Part shown: positions 35,101-49,500 of the stretch, piece after piece
How positions within the stretch are numbered: position 1 is the stretch's first letter
Layout of the letters: the number at the start of each line of letters is the position of its first letter
Origin: Piscicola geometra
Lineage: Eukaryota > Annelida > Clitellata > Hirudinida > Piscicolidae
Assembly (NCBI GenBank): GCA_943735955.1
Contig: OX030967.1
Location: 276,001-340,000, forward strand
Length of the DNA: 64,000 bases
Direction of reading: 5' to 3'
Position numbers and translations under genes: made by a program
Notes under the pieces: model-generated
The model's input: only the letters and a program-made list of their open reading frames with translations
Told to the model about the DNA's origin: nothing
The model's database searches: none

Positions 35101-38100
35101 AGGGGAGTGGTTGGAGTTACTAGTGTGTGAGGAGGAGGGAAGTGGTTGGAGCACTAGTGGGTGAAGAGGTGGGGAGTGGTAGGAGTCACTAGTGGGTGAG
35201 AAGGAGGGGAGTGGTTGGAGTCACTAGTGGGTGAGGAGGAGGGGAGTGGTTGGAGTCACTAGTGTGTGAGGAGGAAGGGAGTGGTTGGAGTCACTAGTGG
35301 GTGAGGGGGAGGGGAGTGGTTGGAGTTACTAGTGTGTGAGGAGGAGGGAAGTGGTTGGAGCACTAGTGGGTGAAGAGGTGGGGAGTGGTTGGAGTCAATA
35401 GTGGGTGAGAAGAAGGGGAGTGGTTGGAGTCACTAGTGGGTGAGGAGGAGGGGAGTGGTTGGAGTTACTAGTGTGTGAGGAGGAGGGAAGTGGTTGGAGC
35501 ACTAGTGGGTGAAGAGGTGGGGAGTGGTAGGAGTCACTAGTGGGTGAGAAGGAGGGGAGTGGTTGGAGTCACTAGTGGGTGAGGAGGAGGGGAGTGGTTG
35601 GAGTCACTAGTGTGTGAGGAGGAGGGTGTGGTTGGAGTCACTAGTGGGTGAAGAGGAGGGGAGTGGTTGGAGTCACTAGTGTATGAGGGTGAGGGGAGTG
35701 GTTGGAGTACTAGTGGGTGAAGAAGAGGGGAGTGGTTGGAGTCACTAGTGGGTGAGAAGGAGGGGAGTGGTTGGAGTCACTAGTGGGTGAGAAGGAGGGG
35801 AGTGGTTGGAGTCACTAGTGGGTGAGGAGGAGGGGAGTGGTTGGAGTCAATAGTGGGTGAGAAGAAGGGGAGTGGTTGGAGTCACTAGTGGGTGAGGAGG
35901 AGGGGAGTGGTTGGAGTCACTAGTGTGTGAGGAGGAGGGTGTGGTTGGAGTCACTAGTGGGTGAAGAGGAGGGGAGTGGTTGGAGTCACTAGTGGATGAG
36001 GGGGAGGGGAGTGGTTGGAGTACTAGTGGGTGAAGAAGAGGGGAGTGGTTGGAGTCACTAGTGTGTGAAGAGAAGGGGAGTGGTTGGAGTCACTAGTGGG
36101 TAAGGGGGAGGGGAGTGGTTGGAGTCACTAGTGGGTGAGAAGGAGGGCAGTGGTTGGAGTCACTAGTGGGTGAGAAGGAGGGGAGTGGTTGGAGTCACTA
36201 GTGGGTGAGGAGGAGAGGAGTGGTTGGAGTCACTAGTGGGTGAGAAGGAGGAGAGTGGTTGGAGTCACTAGTGGGTGAGAAGGAGGGGAGTGGTTGGAGT
36301 CACTAGTGGGTAAGGGGGAGGGGAGTGGTTGGAGTCACTAGTGGGTGAGAAGGAGGAGAGTGGTTGGAGTCACTAGTGGGTGAGGAGGAGGGGAGTGGTT
36401 GGAGTCACTAGTGGGTGAAGAGGAGGGAAGTGGTTGGAGTCACTAGTGGTTGAGAAGGAGGGGAGTGGTTGGAATCACTAGTGGGTGAGGAGGAGGGGAG
36501 TGGTTGGAGTCACTAGTGGGTGAGGAGGAGAGGAGTGGTTGGCATCACTAGTGGGTGAGGAGGAGGGGAGTGGTTGGAGTCACTAGTGGGTGAGAAGGAG
36601 GGGAGTGGTTGGAGTCACTAGTGGGTGAGGAGAAGGGAAGTGGTTGGAGTCACTAGTGTGTGAGGAGGAGGGGAGTGGTTGGAGTTACTAGTGGGTGAGA
36701 AGGAGGAGAGTGGTTGGAGTCACTAGTGGGTGAGGAGAAGGGGAGTGGTTGGAGTCACTAGTGGGTGAGAAGGAGGGGAGTGGTTGGCATCACTAGTGGG
36801 TGAGGGAGAGGGGAGTGGTTGGAGTCACTAGTGGGTGAGAAGGAGGGGAGTGGTTGGAGAACTAGTGTGTGAGGAGGAGGGAAGTGGTTGGAGTACTAGT
36901 GGGTGAAGAGGAGGGGAGTGGTTGGAGTCACTAGTGGGTGAGGAGAAGGGAAGTGGTTGGAGTCACTAGTGGGTGAGGAGGAGGGGAGTGGTTGGAGTCA
37001 CTAGTGGGTGAGAAGGAGGGCAGGGGTTGGAGTCACTAGTGGGTGAGGAGGAGGAGAGTGGTTGGAGTCACTAATGGGTGAGGAGGAGGGGAGTGGTTGG
37101 AGTCACTAGTGGGTGAGGAGAAGGGAAGTGGTTGGAGTCACTAGTGGGTGAGAAGGAGGGGAGTGGTTGGAGTCACTAGTGTGTGAGGAGGAGGGAAGTG
37201 GTTGGAGTCACTAGTGGGTGAGAAGGAGGGGAGTGGTTGGAGTCACTAGTGTGTGAGGAGGAGGGAAGTGGTTGGAGTACTAGTGGGTGAAGAGGAGGGA
37301 AGTGGTTGGAGTACTAGTGGGTGAGAAGGAGGGGAGTGGTTGGAGTCACTAGTGGGTGAGGAGGAGGGGAGTGGTTGGATTCACTAGTGGGTGAAGAAGA
37401 GGGGAGTGGTTGGAAGAATGGTAACAGATTGGTAATTCAAACTTGCAAGCTATGCCGAAAACGTGGATATACATATTCGGGCGAAGACGATAGAAGCCAC
37501 AACTAGTTGGGCGAAGACGATAGAAGCTACAACTAGTTGGGCGAATATGAAGGATGCTTTAGTATGAAAGTAAAAAATGAATCATTTACGCATAACCTTA
37601 ACAGGGGAAAGGTGTACACTAGGGTGTCAATCAAATCAATGAGAAAAAGATTTTTATAAAACTTTCACGTCTTAGATATTTTTTGCGTCTTTTTACGCTT
37701 AAAACTTACTGGAAAATAATTTAATTAAAAGGGCGCCTTGTTTAATTCATCTGATGTACTCAATCCGTAATTCCGATGCGTTTAGAACGTTGTTTAGTTC
37801 ATCTGGGTGTGTCGTGAAGGACGTTGTTCCAAATTGGAGATCGCATAACAGTTAATGTTCAAATCTTAAATTTTTATTACAGATATCGCTGTTAGAAAGT
37901 CTAAAACAATGTTCTTTTTCACATCCTACATTTTCTCTAATGCCGTTGTTTATTTCTTCTCAAACTTATCAATCCGATGCATGCACCCGAGATTTATGAA
38001 GATTTAAACAATGCGCCCAAATATAATATTATTTACACGATGCTTGTAGTGGCCTACATTATAGTGGTCCACATATGAGCACGCACATGCTCACGCGCTC

Positions 38101-40324
38101 ACACACTGGCACTTCTACGACTAACGTACTTGATAACCTTTGTCTCTCGTACCATATATAAGGAAGCCTTCTCGTTAATAAATTCTCTCTTGTCTCCATA
38201 TTACAATCGCATTCGTTTCAACAGATTTAAATATTTCGTAATTTAATTGTCTTCAGAAAAGACAATGTCACGTATGCGCTGGATTTTAAATCTCAAATCT
38301 TCAGCAAACATAAGATTTCAAAAAATTATAAAAATAAAATGATTTAATTAATTAATGGTATTTGATTCAATTTTAAATTAGACTAAATTCTAAATTATCG
38401 TTTATTTCCTTCATGAGCATGGACTCTATTATTATTAGGAGCATTTATATCTAGCATTCATTTCAAAAAATTGGTTCTAGAATAAAGAGTCTTATAGATA
38501 AAAAGTCCTGAAGGATAAAAAGTCCTAAAGGATAAAAAGTCCTAAAGGATAAAAAGTCCTAAAGGATAAAAAGTCCTAAAGGATAAAAAGTCCTAAAGGA
38601 TAAAAAGTCCTAAAGGATAAAAAGTCTTTAAGGATAAAAAGTTTTTATCCTTAAGACTTTTTATCCGAAGTGGTGAAAACTGGTAAAAGTAAAAAAAACC
38701 GAAATTACTGGCGCAACACCATGAAGATTTCGCAAAATTAAAAATATTCAGAAACATTTCTCCATTTTTTTAATATTCAAAATAGAATTTTAAAAAAAGA
38801 TAACAAACTTGAATTTATTCAGAAAAATACCTTTTAACTAAAGACATTATTGAAGTTATTAATTTTTTTAATGTTTATTATTTTTATACAAAAGCCTGAT
38901 CAAAATGAGAATTTTAGAGTTCAGATACTTGTGTCGGTGCTTTTCTACCACTTGGAGCAAGCAAGTTTTTGATCTTTTTGGTTGGACAACACACTATTAA
39001 ACGCCTGTATTGAAGCCATTCCCCGCTCAACTTTATCGTTCACCACTTTCATACTTTTTTTGTTTTTTTTTGTTTTTTAGTCTATACTATTCACAGCCTG
39101 ACAGACGCATGCCATGTTACAATGGTTCTGAGAACCATGGTTCTTATGCGCCAAGGCGCCACTCCACAAGACGTACACATCTCTCAATGCATACGTCGCA
39201 AACACCGCATCATATACACTAGGTATATGATAGTTCATGGTTGCTTGTCAACGATTCGAACAGGCGACCTTTAAGTTGCAAGTCCGACGTCTACCATCTA
39301 AGCCATCCCCGCTCCCCAGTTAGTCCTTCTCTGACCAACAATATGATCTTCGTCGCAGTCCCGTGTATCAGGACTCTTTTCAAGGGATCGTTGTGCTCTG
39401 ATACTAAGTCACACGACCTTCTTTGTCCTTTTCTCACTGCCTCTTTGTTTTTCGAGCTTCGTTTCCCACCTAGCTTTTCTAATTTATCTTCTCTTCGAGG
39501 CAACTCCATGTCTATAGCACCAGTGCCTTCACGCCTCCCTTTATCGCGTTGTGCTCGAAGGAACTCTTTGTATTCTTGGACCGTGATCATGGTGAGAACT
39601 TGAAAATGTCAAACAGATCCGGCAAACTTTCTCTAAATTCACGATCGTTGTTCTCCCTTTTATCGGTTTGTCGATATGCGCTTTCTTTAGTCAAATAAGG
39701 ATTTTTTACTTTTATTATTGTTTTTTAGCCTTTTTGAAATGGAATGCGTTCTTTTCTCCATAAGTGTGACACTTCATAGTTTCAGTGGCACTTACAGTAA
39801 CTGTCTTCGATTGTACTTTACGAAGATGAAAAAAGCGTTGCAAAACTAGTTGCTTTGAAGGAAGTTTGCATCCTGAAATGAATTCTTCAACTCCCCAACA
39901 ATCCAAATGCCACGATCCTTCTTTCTGCTGCCATTTATGAAATAATTTCAACTTTATATAATTTTTTTAAAGCGATATTAAAAAGATAACATGTAGAAAA
40001 AAATCCTGTAATTGCTTTGATTTAAAGAGATAATTTTATTTGTCAATAATTTTTGCAAATCTGGTGTTTGTCAGATATAAAATTATTAAAATTCAACGCA
40101 TGCATGACTTTTTTTTTTGAAAAACAATAATACAATACAATACAACGACGAGTGTTATTAACGTGGCGTAAACCCGGACGGGCTTCAAGACCACTTGGTT
40201 ATGGAAAATTTGATAATAATATTAATGATAGATGAATAAATGGAAAGTATAGAAAAAGTAGGGTATTGAAATTTAACAATAAAATCATTTATATATATAT
40301 ATACATACGTATACACATACATAA

Positions 40325-40358
<34 letters not shown>

Positions 40359-43300
40359 ACATATATTTATTTATTTATTTATTTAAATAGACAAAATATT
40401 TTTATTTTTTTTAAAGATTGAAACTGAAATGATAATAACAATAAATTCAAGAAAAAAGTAAAAATCTATATTATATTATTATTATTATTTATTATTATTA
40501 TTTATTTTACAATTATTATTGACCATTTGTATAAATATAAAAAAGAATGAAATTGGGAAGCAAGAAATTGATTAATGAAAAGTGAGCAGTAAATTTGTAA
40601 GTTATTGTTATCGGTCGAACAAGTACGTTTTCAGGGAACGGCTGAATGTCGCGGTCGAGCTCGGGGATTTGAGTCTATTGGGAAGACTATTCCAAAGAGT
40701 CGGCGCTGCAACAAAAAAGCTTCTTGCACCTGCATACTTGAGTTTGTAGCTCTGTGGAACTACATCTCTTGACCTAGCAGATCTGAGTCTTTCCCTCTGG
40801 GAAAGACTTGCTCTCATGACAATGCTACTCGACAAATAATCTGGGCACTCATTAGACAGACACTTGTGCATTAACAAGATGTTTTTGTATTCAATTCTAT
40901 TTTCAACACGAAGCCAGTGAAGCTCCTTGAGAACAGGGCTGATGTGATCATACTTTCTAGCACCTGTTATGAGCCTAGCTGTGGTGTTGATTATAGACTG
41001 AATTTTCTGCAGCTGCGTCATTGGCAACCCAGTAAGAATGATATTGCCATAGTCAATTCGACTGAGAACCAAAGCAGAAGCCAATGTTCTCAGTGAGTCC
41101 TTGGTCAATAACCATCTTATGGATCGTATTTGGCGTAAAGAAGCAAAGCAGGTTTGAGTCATCTTGTTGATGTGTGTCGTCATGGTGAGGTCTTTGTCGA
41201 GATAAACTCCTAGGTTTCTGACACTATCGGAAAGAATTATCTCGTTCTGACAAATGCGAAATGGATCTTTGGGAGTGTGAGTAGAGTTTCGACGGGATGA
41301 GAGCCAGATAACTTCAGTTTTGCTGGAGTTAAGTTTCAGTTGATTGGCACCCATCCAAGCAGCAATTTCATCAATGCATGATGACACCCATTCTTGCAGG
41401 TCAGCCTGATGACCTTTAATGCAATGACCGTAAATCTGGGTGTCATCAGCGTACTGATGAAAAGCGAGCTCATAAAAACCAATAAAAAGACTTCAAGCCT
41501 GTTGCGCCAACAGTCACTATTATGTTATTTCAATGAAACTTGCTAAATGTTGTTTTTAAAGGACAAAAAGGTTTTGCCGCAACTCTTTCCCGTTGATTTG
41601 CTTGGACTGGAAGCCCGTTCAGGTTATACGCCCTATAATAATGCTCGTCATTGTTATTATTATTGGCACCCTAATAGACGCGTGTTCAAAAGATGAATGT
41701 TGAACAACGAGAAGATGAAAGACAAAGAAATAATAGTTTTGATTATTGGAATGCTAATTAAATTCAATAAGAAAATTATTATGAAAACTGAAATGACAAT
41801 TTAAATAAATAAAAATATTCAACAAATAATTTTTGAATTTAAAGAAATACTTTAAGTAGCAATAATAATACTTTTTTTAAACACTTCATTGGTTGATATC
41901 AAAAGTTTTACAGTTAAATGTCCACAAGGTGATGAGATCTCCACAGGATGAAATCTCCACAGGATGAAATCTCCACAGGATGAAATCTCCACAGGATAAG
42001 ATCTCTACAAGATGAGATCTCTACAAGATGAGATCTCCACAGGATAAGATCTCCTCAGGATGAGTTCTTCTAAGATGAGGTCTCCAGGATGAGGTCTCCA
42101 AGGATGAAATTCCGCATACCCAACATTCACATTTATATCGGATTTGATAATTGTGAATTTAAAATAAGTTACGAAACTCAAATGGATTCAATTCAAAACT
42201 AAAAATGTATAGACATTAAGATGCTGTATGAGCTGGTTCAAACGTCGTTCTCAGAATAGAAACCTTTTCCAGTCGTAATTTCCTTTCGATTCCTTTCTTC
42301 ATCTCGTTTTTTTGGTCTTGTTTTCTGATTCCAACAAAGCAGCATTGAAGCTTCCTTCGTTCGTCACTACTTCTTCTAATCCTCCAGCAGGTCCAAAAGA
42401 AACTTCTCCATCTCATACTTCTGCCACATCATCAGCATCGCTATCTTCAGCCTCAGGAGAATGAATTATCCGAACATTTTATCAATATGCCACATTTCAT
42501 CTTTAGCTTCTTTAAAGTAGTCAACTTTGATGTTCTTTCCTTGGAATCTTCAGATTGAGAGGAAACACCAATTTGATGAGAAACTGATTGAATGAAACTT
42601 TTTAGCGGATCCTACCAACGCTACCAGGTGGTAACGTCTTGATGAACATTTCATTAAAAAACATCAAAAGAGATATCAAGTAATGAAAAGTATATTTGAA
42701 GAGCTAAGAAAGTAGTTGAAATAAGTATTTATAAAACGTTTTTACTCACGAATTAAAGATTTGACAGTAGAAGAAAAAATTGTATTTTTCACTCAGATAA
42801 AAACAATGGCATTGAAGAAGTTTTAGACATTTTAAAACAGCAAAACTTTGAAAATGTTAACAACAAGTTAGCAAAGATAAAACTGGAAATCATGAGCGAT
42901 AACAAAGAGCTAAAACTTATTTTTGAATCTACAATAGAAGTTTTTAGATAGCCTCATATGTGCGGATGCTACCAGCTGGTAACGTTGGTAGGATAAAGAA
43001 TAATTGGATGCTTGGAAAACTTAAAATTTTAGAATTTGTGATCGACTGTGTGCACGGCCCGTACACAGTCGATTCTTTTCGGTACTCCACTTTCACCCTC
43101 AAACCTTCTGAATGAAATGAATGCATTAAGTAGAAATGAAGTCTTAGGGTATGAATGATACTTGAGAAATATCTTCAAGTTATACACGTTTTTGTAAAAA
43201 GTGATTGACTGTGTACACTTTTACGCTACCACATCTTTTGAAATTTACCTAGGGTGTAATCTCTCCATGCTTGAAATCATTTAATTTGATTTGATGCAAC

Positions 43301-43548
43301 GAGATTTGCAGTGGCGCGACCCTAAGTATTCGGCCGATTATGAAGTTTTACTATTCCGAAAGCACTACTAGGGAGAGTTGGGCACAGTTCATGGGCGGAA
43401 CAACTTGCAAGCCACTCACTTCTTCTATGTTCTCCATCGTTATCCTCCTGCTCACTACCTTCGGACCTGCATCATCATCATCATGATCCTCTTCATTTTC
43501 ATCATCACCATCACCATCATCATCATCACCATCATCATCTTCCTCATC

Positions 43549-43582
<34 letters not shown>

Positions 43583-46500
43583 CAATCATCACCATCATCA
43601 TCATCAGCATCGAAGACGGTAGAGAGGCGACAAGAGCACTCACCTGTCCAGAAGAAGTCGATGCGATGGTCGAGGCGCAGGCCGAGGCTCTTGAGGTAGG
43701 GTGAGTCCTTGACGGTGGGCAGTGAGCGGGAGGAGCAGTATTCTAGAGTGTGGGTGAGGAGTAATGGTGGTGGTTGGATAGAAAAGTGCTGGTGGTGAGT
43801 GGGTGGGTGGGTGGTGGTTTTGTGGCTTGGGTGAGTCAGTGGTAATGGTAAGTAAGTAGAAATATTTAGTGGCTCATCCAGCTTCAATATGATGGCCAGT
43901 AGATGCATTGAGGTTGGTAGTCTGCTTCATCCCACCAGACCACCCCTTCATCCCACCAGACCACCCCTTCATCCCATCCAGACCACCCCTTCATCCTCAC
44001 CAGACCACACCTTCATCCCATCCAGACCACCCCTTCATCCCACCAGACCACCCCTTCATCCCATCCAGACCACCCCTTCATCCCATCCAGACCACCCCTT
44101 CATCCCATCCAGACCACCCATTCATCCCATCCAGACCACCCCTTCATCCCATCCAGACCACCCCTTCATCCCACCAGACCACCCCTTCATCCCATCCAGA
44201 CCACCCCTTCATCCCATCCAGACCACCCCTTCATCCCATCCAGACCACCCCTTCATCCCACCAGACCACCCCTTCATCCCATCCAGACCATCCCTTCATC
44301 CCACCAGACCACCACTTCATCCCATCCAGACCACCCCTTCATACCCACCAAACCACCCCTTCATCCCATCCAGACCACCCCTTCATCCCCACCAAACCAC
44401 CCCTTCATCCCATCTAGACCACCCCTTCATCCCATCCAGACCACCCCTTCATCCTCACCAGACCACCCCTTCATCCCATCCAGACCACCCCTTCATCCCA
44501 CCAGACCACCCCTTCATCCCATCCAGACCACCCCTTCATCCCATCCAGACCACCCCTTCATTCCATCCAGACCACCCCTTCATCCCACCAGATCACCCCT
44601 TCATCCGATCCAGACCAGCCCTTCATCCCATCCAGACCAGCCCTTCATCCCATCCAGACCACCCCTTCATCCCATCCAGACCACCCCTTCATCCCATCCA
44701 GACCACCCCTTCATCCCATCCAGACCACCCCTTCATCCCATCCAGACCACCCTTCATCCCATCCAGACCAACCCTTCATCCCATCCAGACCACCCCTTCA
44801 TCCCATCCAGACCACCCCTTCATCCCATCCAGACCACCCCTTCATCCCCACCAAACCACCCCTTCATCCCATCCAGACCACCCCTTCATCCCATCCAGAC
44901 CACCCCTTCATCCTCACCAGACCAGCCCTTCATCCCATCCAGACCACCCCTTCATCCCATCCAGACCACCCCTTCATCCTCACCAGACCAGCCCTTCATC
45001 CCATCCAGACCACCCCTTCTTCCCATCCAGACCACCCCTTCATCCCATCCAGACCACCCCTTCATCCCATCCAGACCACCCCTTCATCCTCACCAGACCA
45101 CCCCTTCATCCCATCCAGACCACCCCTTCATCCCATCCAGACCACCCCTTCATCCCATCCAGACCACCCCTTCATCCCATCCAGACCACCCCTTCATCTC
45201 CACCAGACCACCCCTTCATCCCATCCAGACCACCCCTTCATCCCATCCAGACCACCCCTTCATCCCATCCAGACCACCCCTTCATCCTCACCAAACCACC
45301 CCTTCATCCCATCCAGACCACCCCTTCATCTCCACCAGACCACCCCTTCATCCCATCCAGACCACCCCTTCATCCCATCCAGACCAGCCCTTCATCCCAT
45401 CCAGACCACCCCTTCATCCCATCCAGACCACCCCTTCATCCCATCCAGACCACCCCTTCATCCCATCCAGACCACCCCTTCATCCCATCCAGACCACCCC
45501 TTCATCCCATCCAGACCACCCCTTCATCCCATCCAGACCACCCCTTCATCCCATCCAGACCACCCCTTCATCCCATCCAGACCACCCCTTCATCCCACAA
45601 GATCACCCCTTCATCCCATCCAGACCACCCCTTCATCCCATCCAGACCACCCCTTCATCCCATCCAGACCACCCCTTCATCTCCACCAGACCACCCCTTC
45701 ATCCCATCCAGACCACCCCTTCATCCCATCCAGACCACCCCTTCATCCCATCCAGACCACCCCTTCATCCTCACCAAACCACCCCTTCATCCCATCCAGA
45801 CCACCCCTTCATCTCCACCAGACCACCCCTTCATCCCATCCAGACCACCCCTTCATCCCATCCAGACCACCCCTTCATCCCATCCAGACCAGCCCTTCAT
45901 CCCATCCAAACCACCCCTTCATCCCATCCAGACCACCCCTTCATCCCATCCAGACCACCCCTTCATCCCATCCAGAGCACCCTTCATCCCATCCAGACCA
46001 ACCCTTCATCCCATCCAGACCACCCCTTCATCCCATCCAGACCACCCCTTCATCCCATCCAGACCACCCCTTCATCCTCACCAGACCACTCCTTCATCCC
46101 ATCCAGACGACCCCTTCATCCCCACCAAACCACCCCTTCATCCCATCCAGACCACCCCTTCATCCCATCCAGACCACCCCTTCATCTCCACCAGACCACC
46201 CCTTCATCCCATCCAGACCACCCTTCATCCCATCCAGACCACCCCTTCATCCCATCCAGACCACCCCTTCATCCCATCCAGACCACCCCTTCATCCCATC
46301 CAGACCACCCTTTCATCCTCACCAGACCACCCCTTCATCCCATCCAGACGACCCCTTCATCCCCACCAAACCACCCCTTCATCCCATCCAGACCACCCCT
46401 TCATCCCATCCAGACCACCCCTTCATCCTCACCAGACCAGCCCTTCATCCCATCCAGACCACCCCTTCATCCCATCCAGACCACCCCTTCATCCTCACCA

Positions 46501-49500
46501 GACCAGCCCTTCATCCCATCCAGACCACCCCTTCATCCCATCCAGACCACCCCTTCATCCCATCCAGACCACCCCTTCATCCCATCCAGACCACCCCTCC
46601 ATCCCCACCAAACCACCCCTTCATCCCATCCAGACCACCCCTTCATCCCATCCAGACCACCCCTTCATCCTCACCAGACCACCCCATCATCCCATCCAGA
46701 CCACCCCTTCATCCCATCCAGACCACCCCTTCATCCCATCCAGACCACCCCTTCATCCCATCCAGACCACCCCTTCATCCCATCCAGACCACCCCTTCAT
46801 CTCCACCAGACCACCCCTTCATCCCATCCAGACCACCCCTTCATCCCATCCAGACCACCCCTTCATCCCATCCAGACCACCCCTTCATCCTCACCAAACC
46901 ACCCCTTCATCCCATCCAGACCACCCCTTCATCTCCACCAGACCACCCCTTCATCCCATCCAGACCACCCCTTCATCCCATCCAGACCACCCCTTCATCC
47001 CATCCAGACCAGCCCTTCATCCCATCCAGACCACCCCTTCATCCCATCCAGACCACCCCTTCATCCCATCCAGACCACCCCTTCATCCCATCCAGACCAC
47101 CCCTTCATCCCATCCAGACCACCCCTTCATCCCATCCAGACCACCCCTTCATCCCATCCAGACCACCCCTTCATCCTCACCAAACCACCCCTTCATCCCA
47201 TCCAGACCACCCCTTCATCTCCACCAGACCACCCCTTCATCCCATCCAGACCACCCCTTCATCCCATCCAGACCACCCCTTCATCCCATCCAGACCAGCC
47301 CTTCATCCCATCCAGACCACCCCTTCATCCCATCCAGACCACCCCTTCATCCCATCCAGACCACCCCTTCATCCCATCCAGACCACCCCTTCATCCCATC
47401 CAGACCACCCCTTCATCCCATCCAGACCACCCCTTCATCCCATCCAGACCACCCCTTCATCCCATCCAGACCACCCCTTCATCCCATCCAGACCACCCCT
47501 TCATCCCACAAGACCACCCCTTCATCCCATCCAGACCACCCCTTCATCCCATCCAGACCACCCCTTCATCCTCACCAAACCACCCCTTCATCCCATCCAG
47601 ACCACCCCTTCATCGCCACCAAACCACCCCTTCATCCCATCCAGACCACCCCTTCATCCCCACCAAACCACCCCTTCATCCCATCCAGACCACCCCTTCA
47701 TCCCATCCAAACCACCGCTTCATCCTCACCAGACCACCCCTTCATCCCATCCAGACCACCCCTTCATCCTCACCAAACCACCCCTTCATCCCATCCAGAC
47801 CACCCCTTCATCCCATCCAGACCACCCCTTCATCCCATCCAGACCACCCCTTCATCCCATCCAGACCACTCCTTCATCCCATCCAGACCACCCCTTCATC
47901 CTCACCAAACTACCCCTTCATCCCATCCAGACCACCCCTTCATCACCACCAGACCACCCCTTCATCCCATCCAGACCACCCCTTCATCACCACCAGACCA
48001 CCCCTTCATCCCATCCAGACCACCCCTTCATCCCATCCAGACCACCCCTTCATCCCATCCAGACCACCCCTTCATCCCATCCAGACCACCCCTTCATCCC
48101 ATCCAGACCACCCCTTCATCCCATCCAGACCAGCCCTTCATCCCATCCAGACCACCCCTTCATCCCATCCAGACCACTCCTTCATCCCATCCAGACCACC
48201 CCTTCATCCTCACCAAACTACCCCTTCATCCCATCCAGACCACCCCTTCATCACCACCAGACCACCCCTTCATCCCGTCCAGACCACCCCTTCATCACCA
48301 CCAGACCACCCCTTCATCCCATCCAGACCACCCCTTCATCCCATCCAGACCACCCCTTCATCCCATCCAGACCACCCCTTCATCCCATCCAGACCACCCC
48401 TTCATCCCATCCAGACCACCCCTTCATCCCACCAGACCACCCCTTCATCCCATCCAGACCACCCCTTCATCCCATCCAGACCACCCCTTCATCCCATCCA
48501 GACCAGCCCTTCATCCCATCCAGACCACCCCTTCATCCCATCCAGACCACCCCTTCATCCCATCCAGACCACCCCTTCATCCCATCCAGACCACCCCTTC
48601 ATCCCATCCAGACCACCCCTTCATCCCATCCAGACCACCCCTTCATCCCATCCAGACCACCCCTTCATCCCATCCAGACCACCCCTTCATCCCATCCAGA
48701 CCACCCCTTCATCCTCACCAAACCACCCCTTCATCCCATCCAGACCACCCCTTCATCTCCACCAGACCACCCCTTCATCCCATCCAGACCACCCCTTCAT
48801 CCCATCCAGACCACCCCTTCATCCCATCCAGACCAGCCCTTCATCCCATCCAGACCACCCCTTCATCCCATCCAGACCACCCCTTCATCCCATCCAGACC
48901 ACCCCTTCATCCCATCCAGACCACCCCTTCATCACCACCAGACCACCCCTTCATCCCATCCAGACCACCCCTTCATCCCATCCAGACCACCCCTTCATCC
49001 CATCCAGACCACCCCTTCATCCCATCCAGACCACCCCTTCATCCCATCCAGACCACCCCTTCATCCCATCCAGACCAGCCCTTCATCCCATCCAGACCAC
49101 CCCTTCATCCCATCCAGACCACTCCTTCATCCCATCCAGACCACCCCTTCATCCTCACCAAACTACCCCTTCATCCCATCCAGACCACCCCTTCATCACC
49201 ACCAGACCACCCCTTCATCCCATCCAGACCACCCCTTCATCACCACCAGACCACACCTTCATCCCATCCAGACCACCCCTTCATCCCATCCAGACCACCC
49301 CTTCATCCCATCCAGACCACCCCTTCATCCCATCCAGACCACCCCTTCATCCCATCCAGACCACCCCTTCATCCCACCAGACCACCCCTTCATCCCATCC
49401 AGACCACCCCTTCATCCCATCCAGACCACCCCTTCATCCCATCCAGACCAGCCCTTCATCCCATCCAGACCACCCCTTCATCCCATCCAGACCACCCCTT

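Noticed and set aside
39239..39310. Functional tRNA gene
   Set aside because: Box A and box B spacing is tRNA-like, but the acceptor and anticodon stems do not pair well, so a SINE head is the better call.
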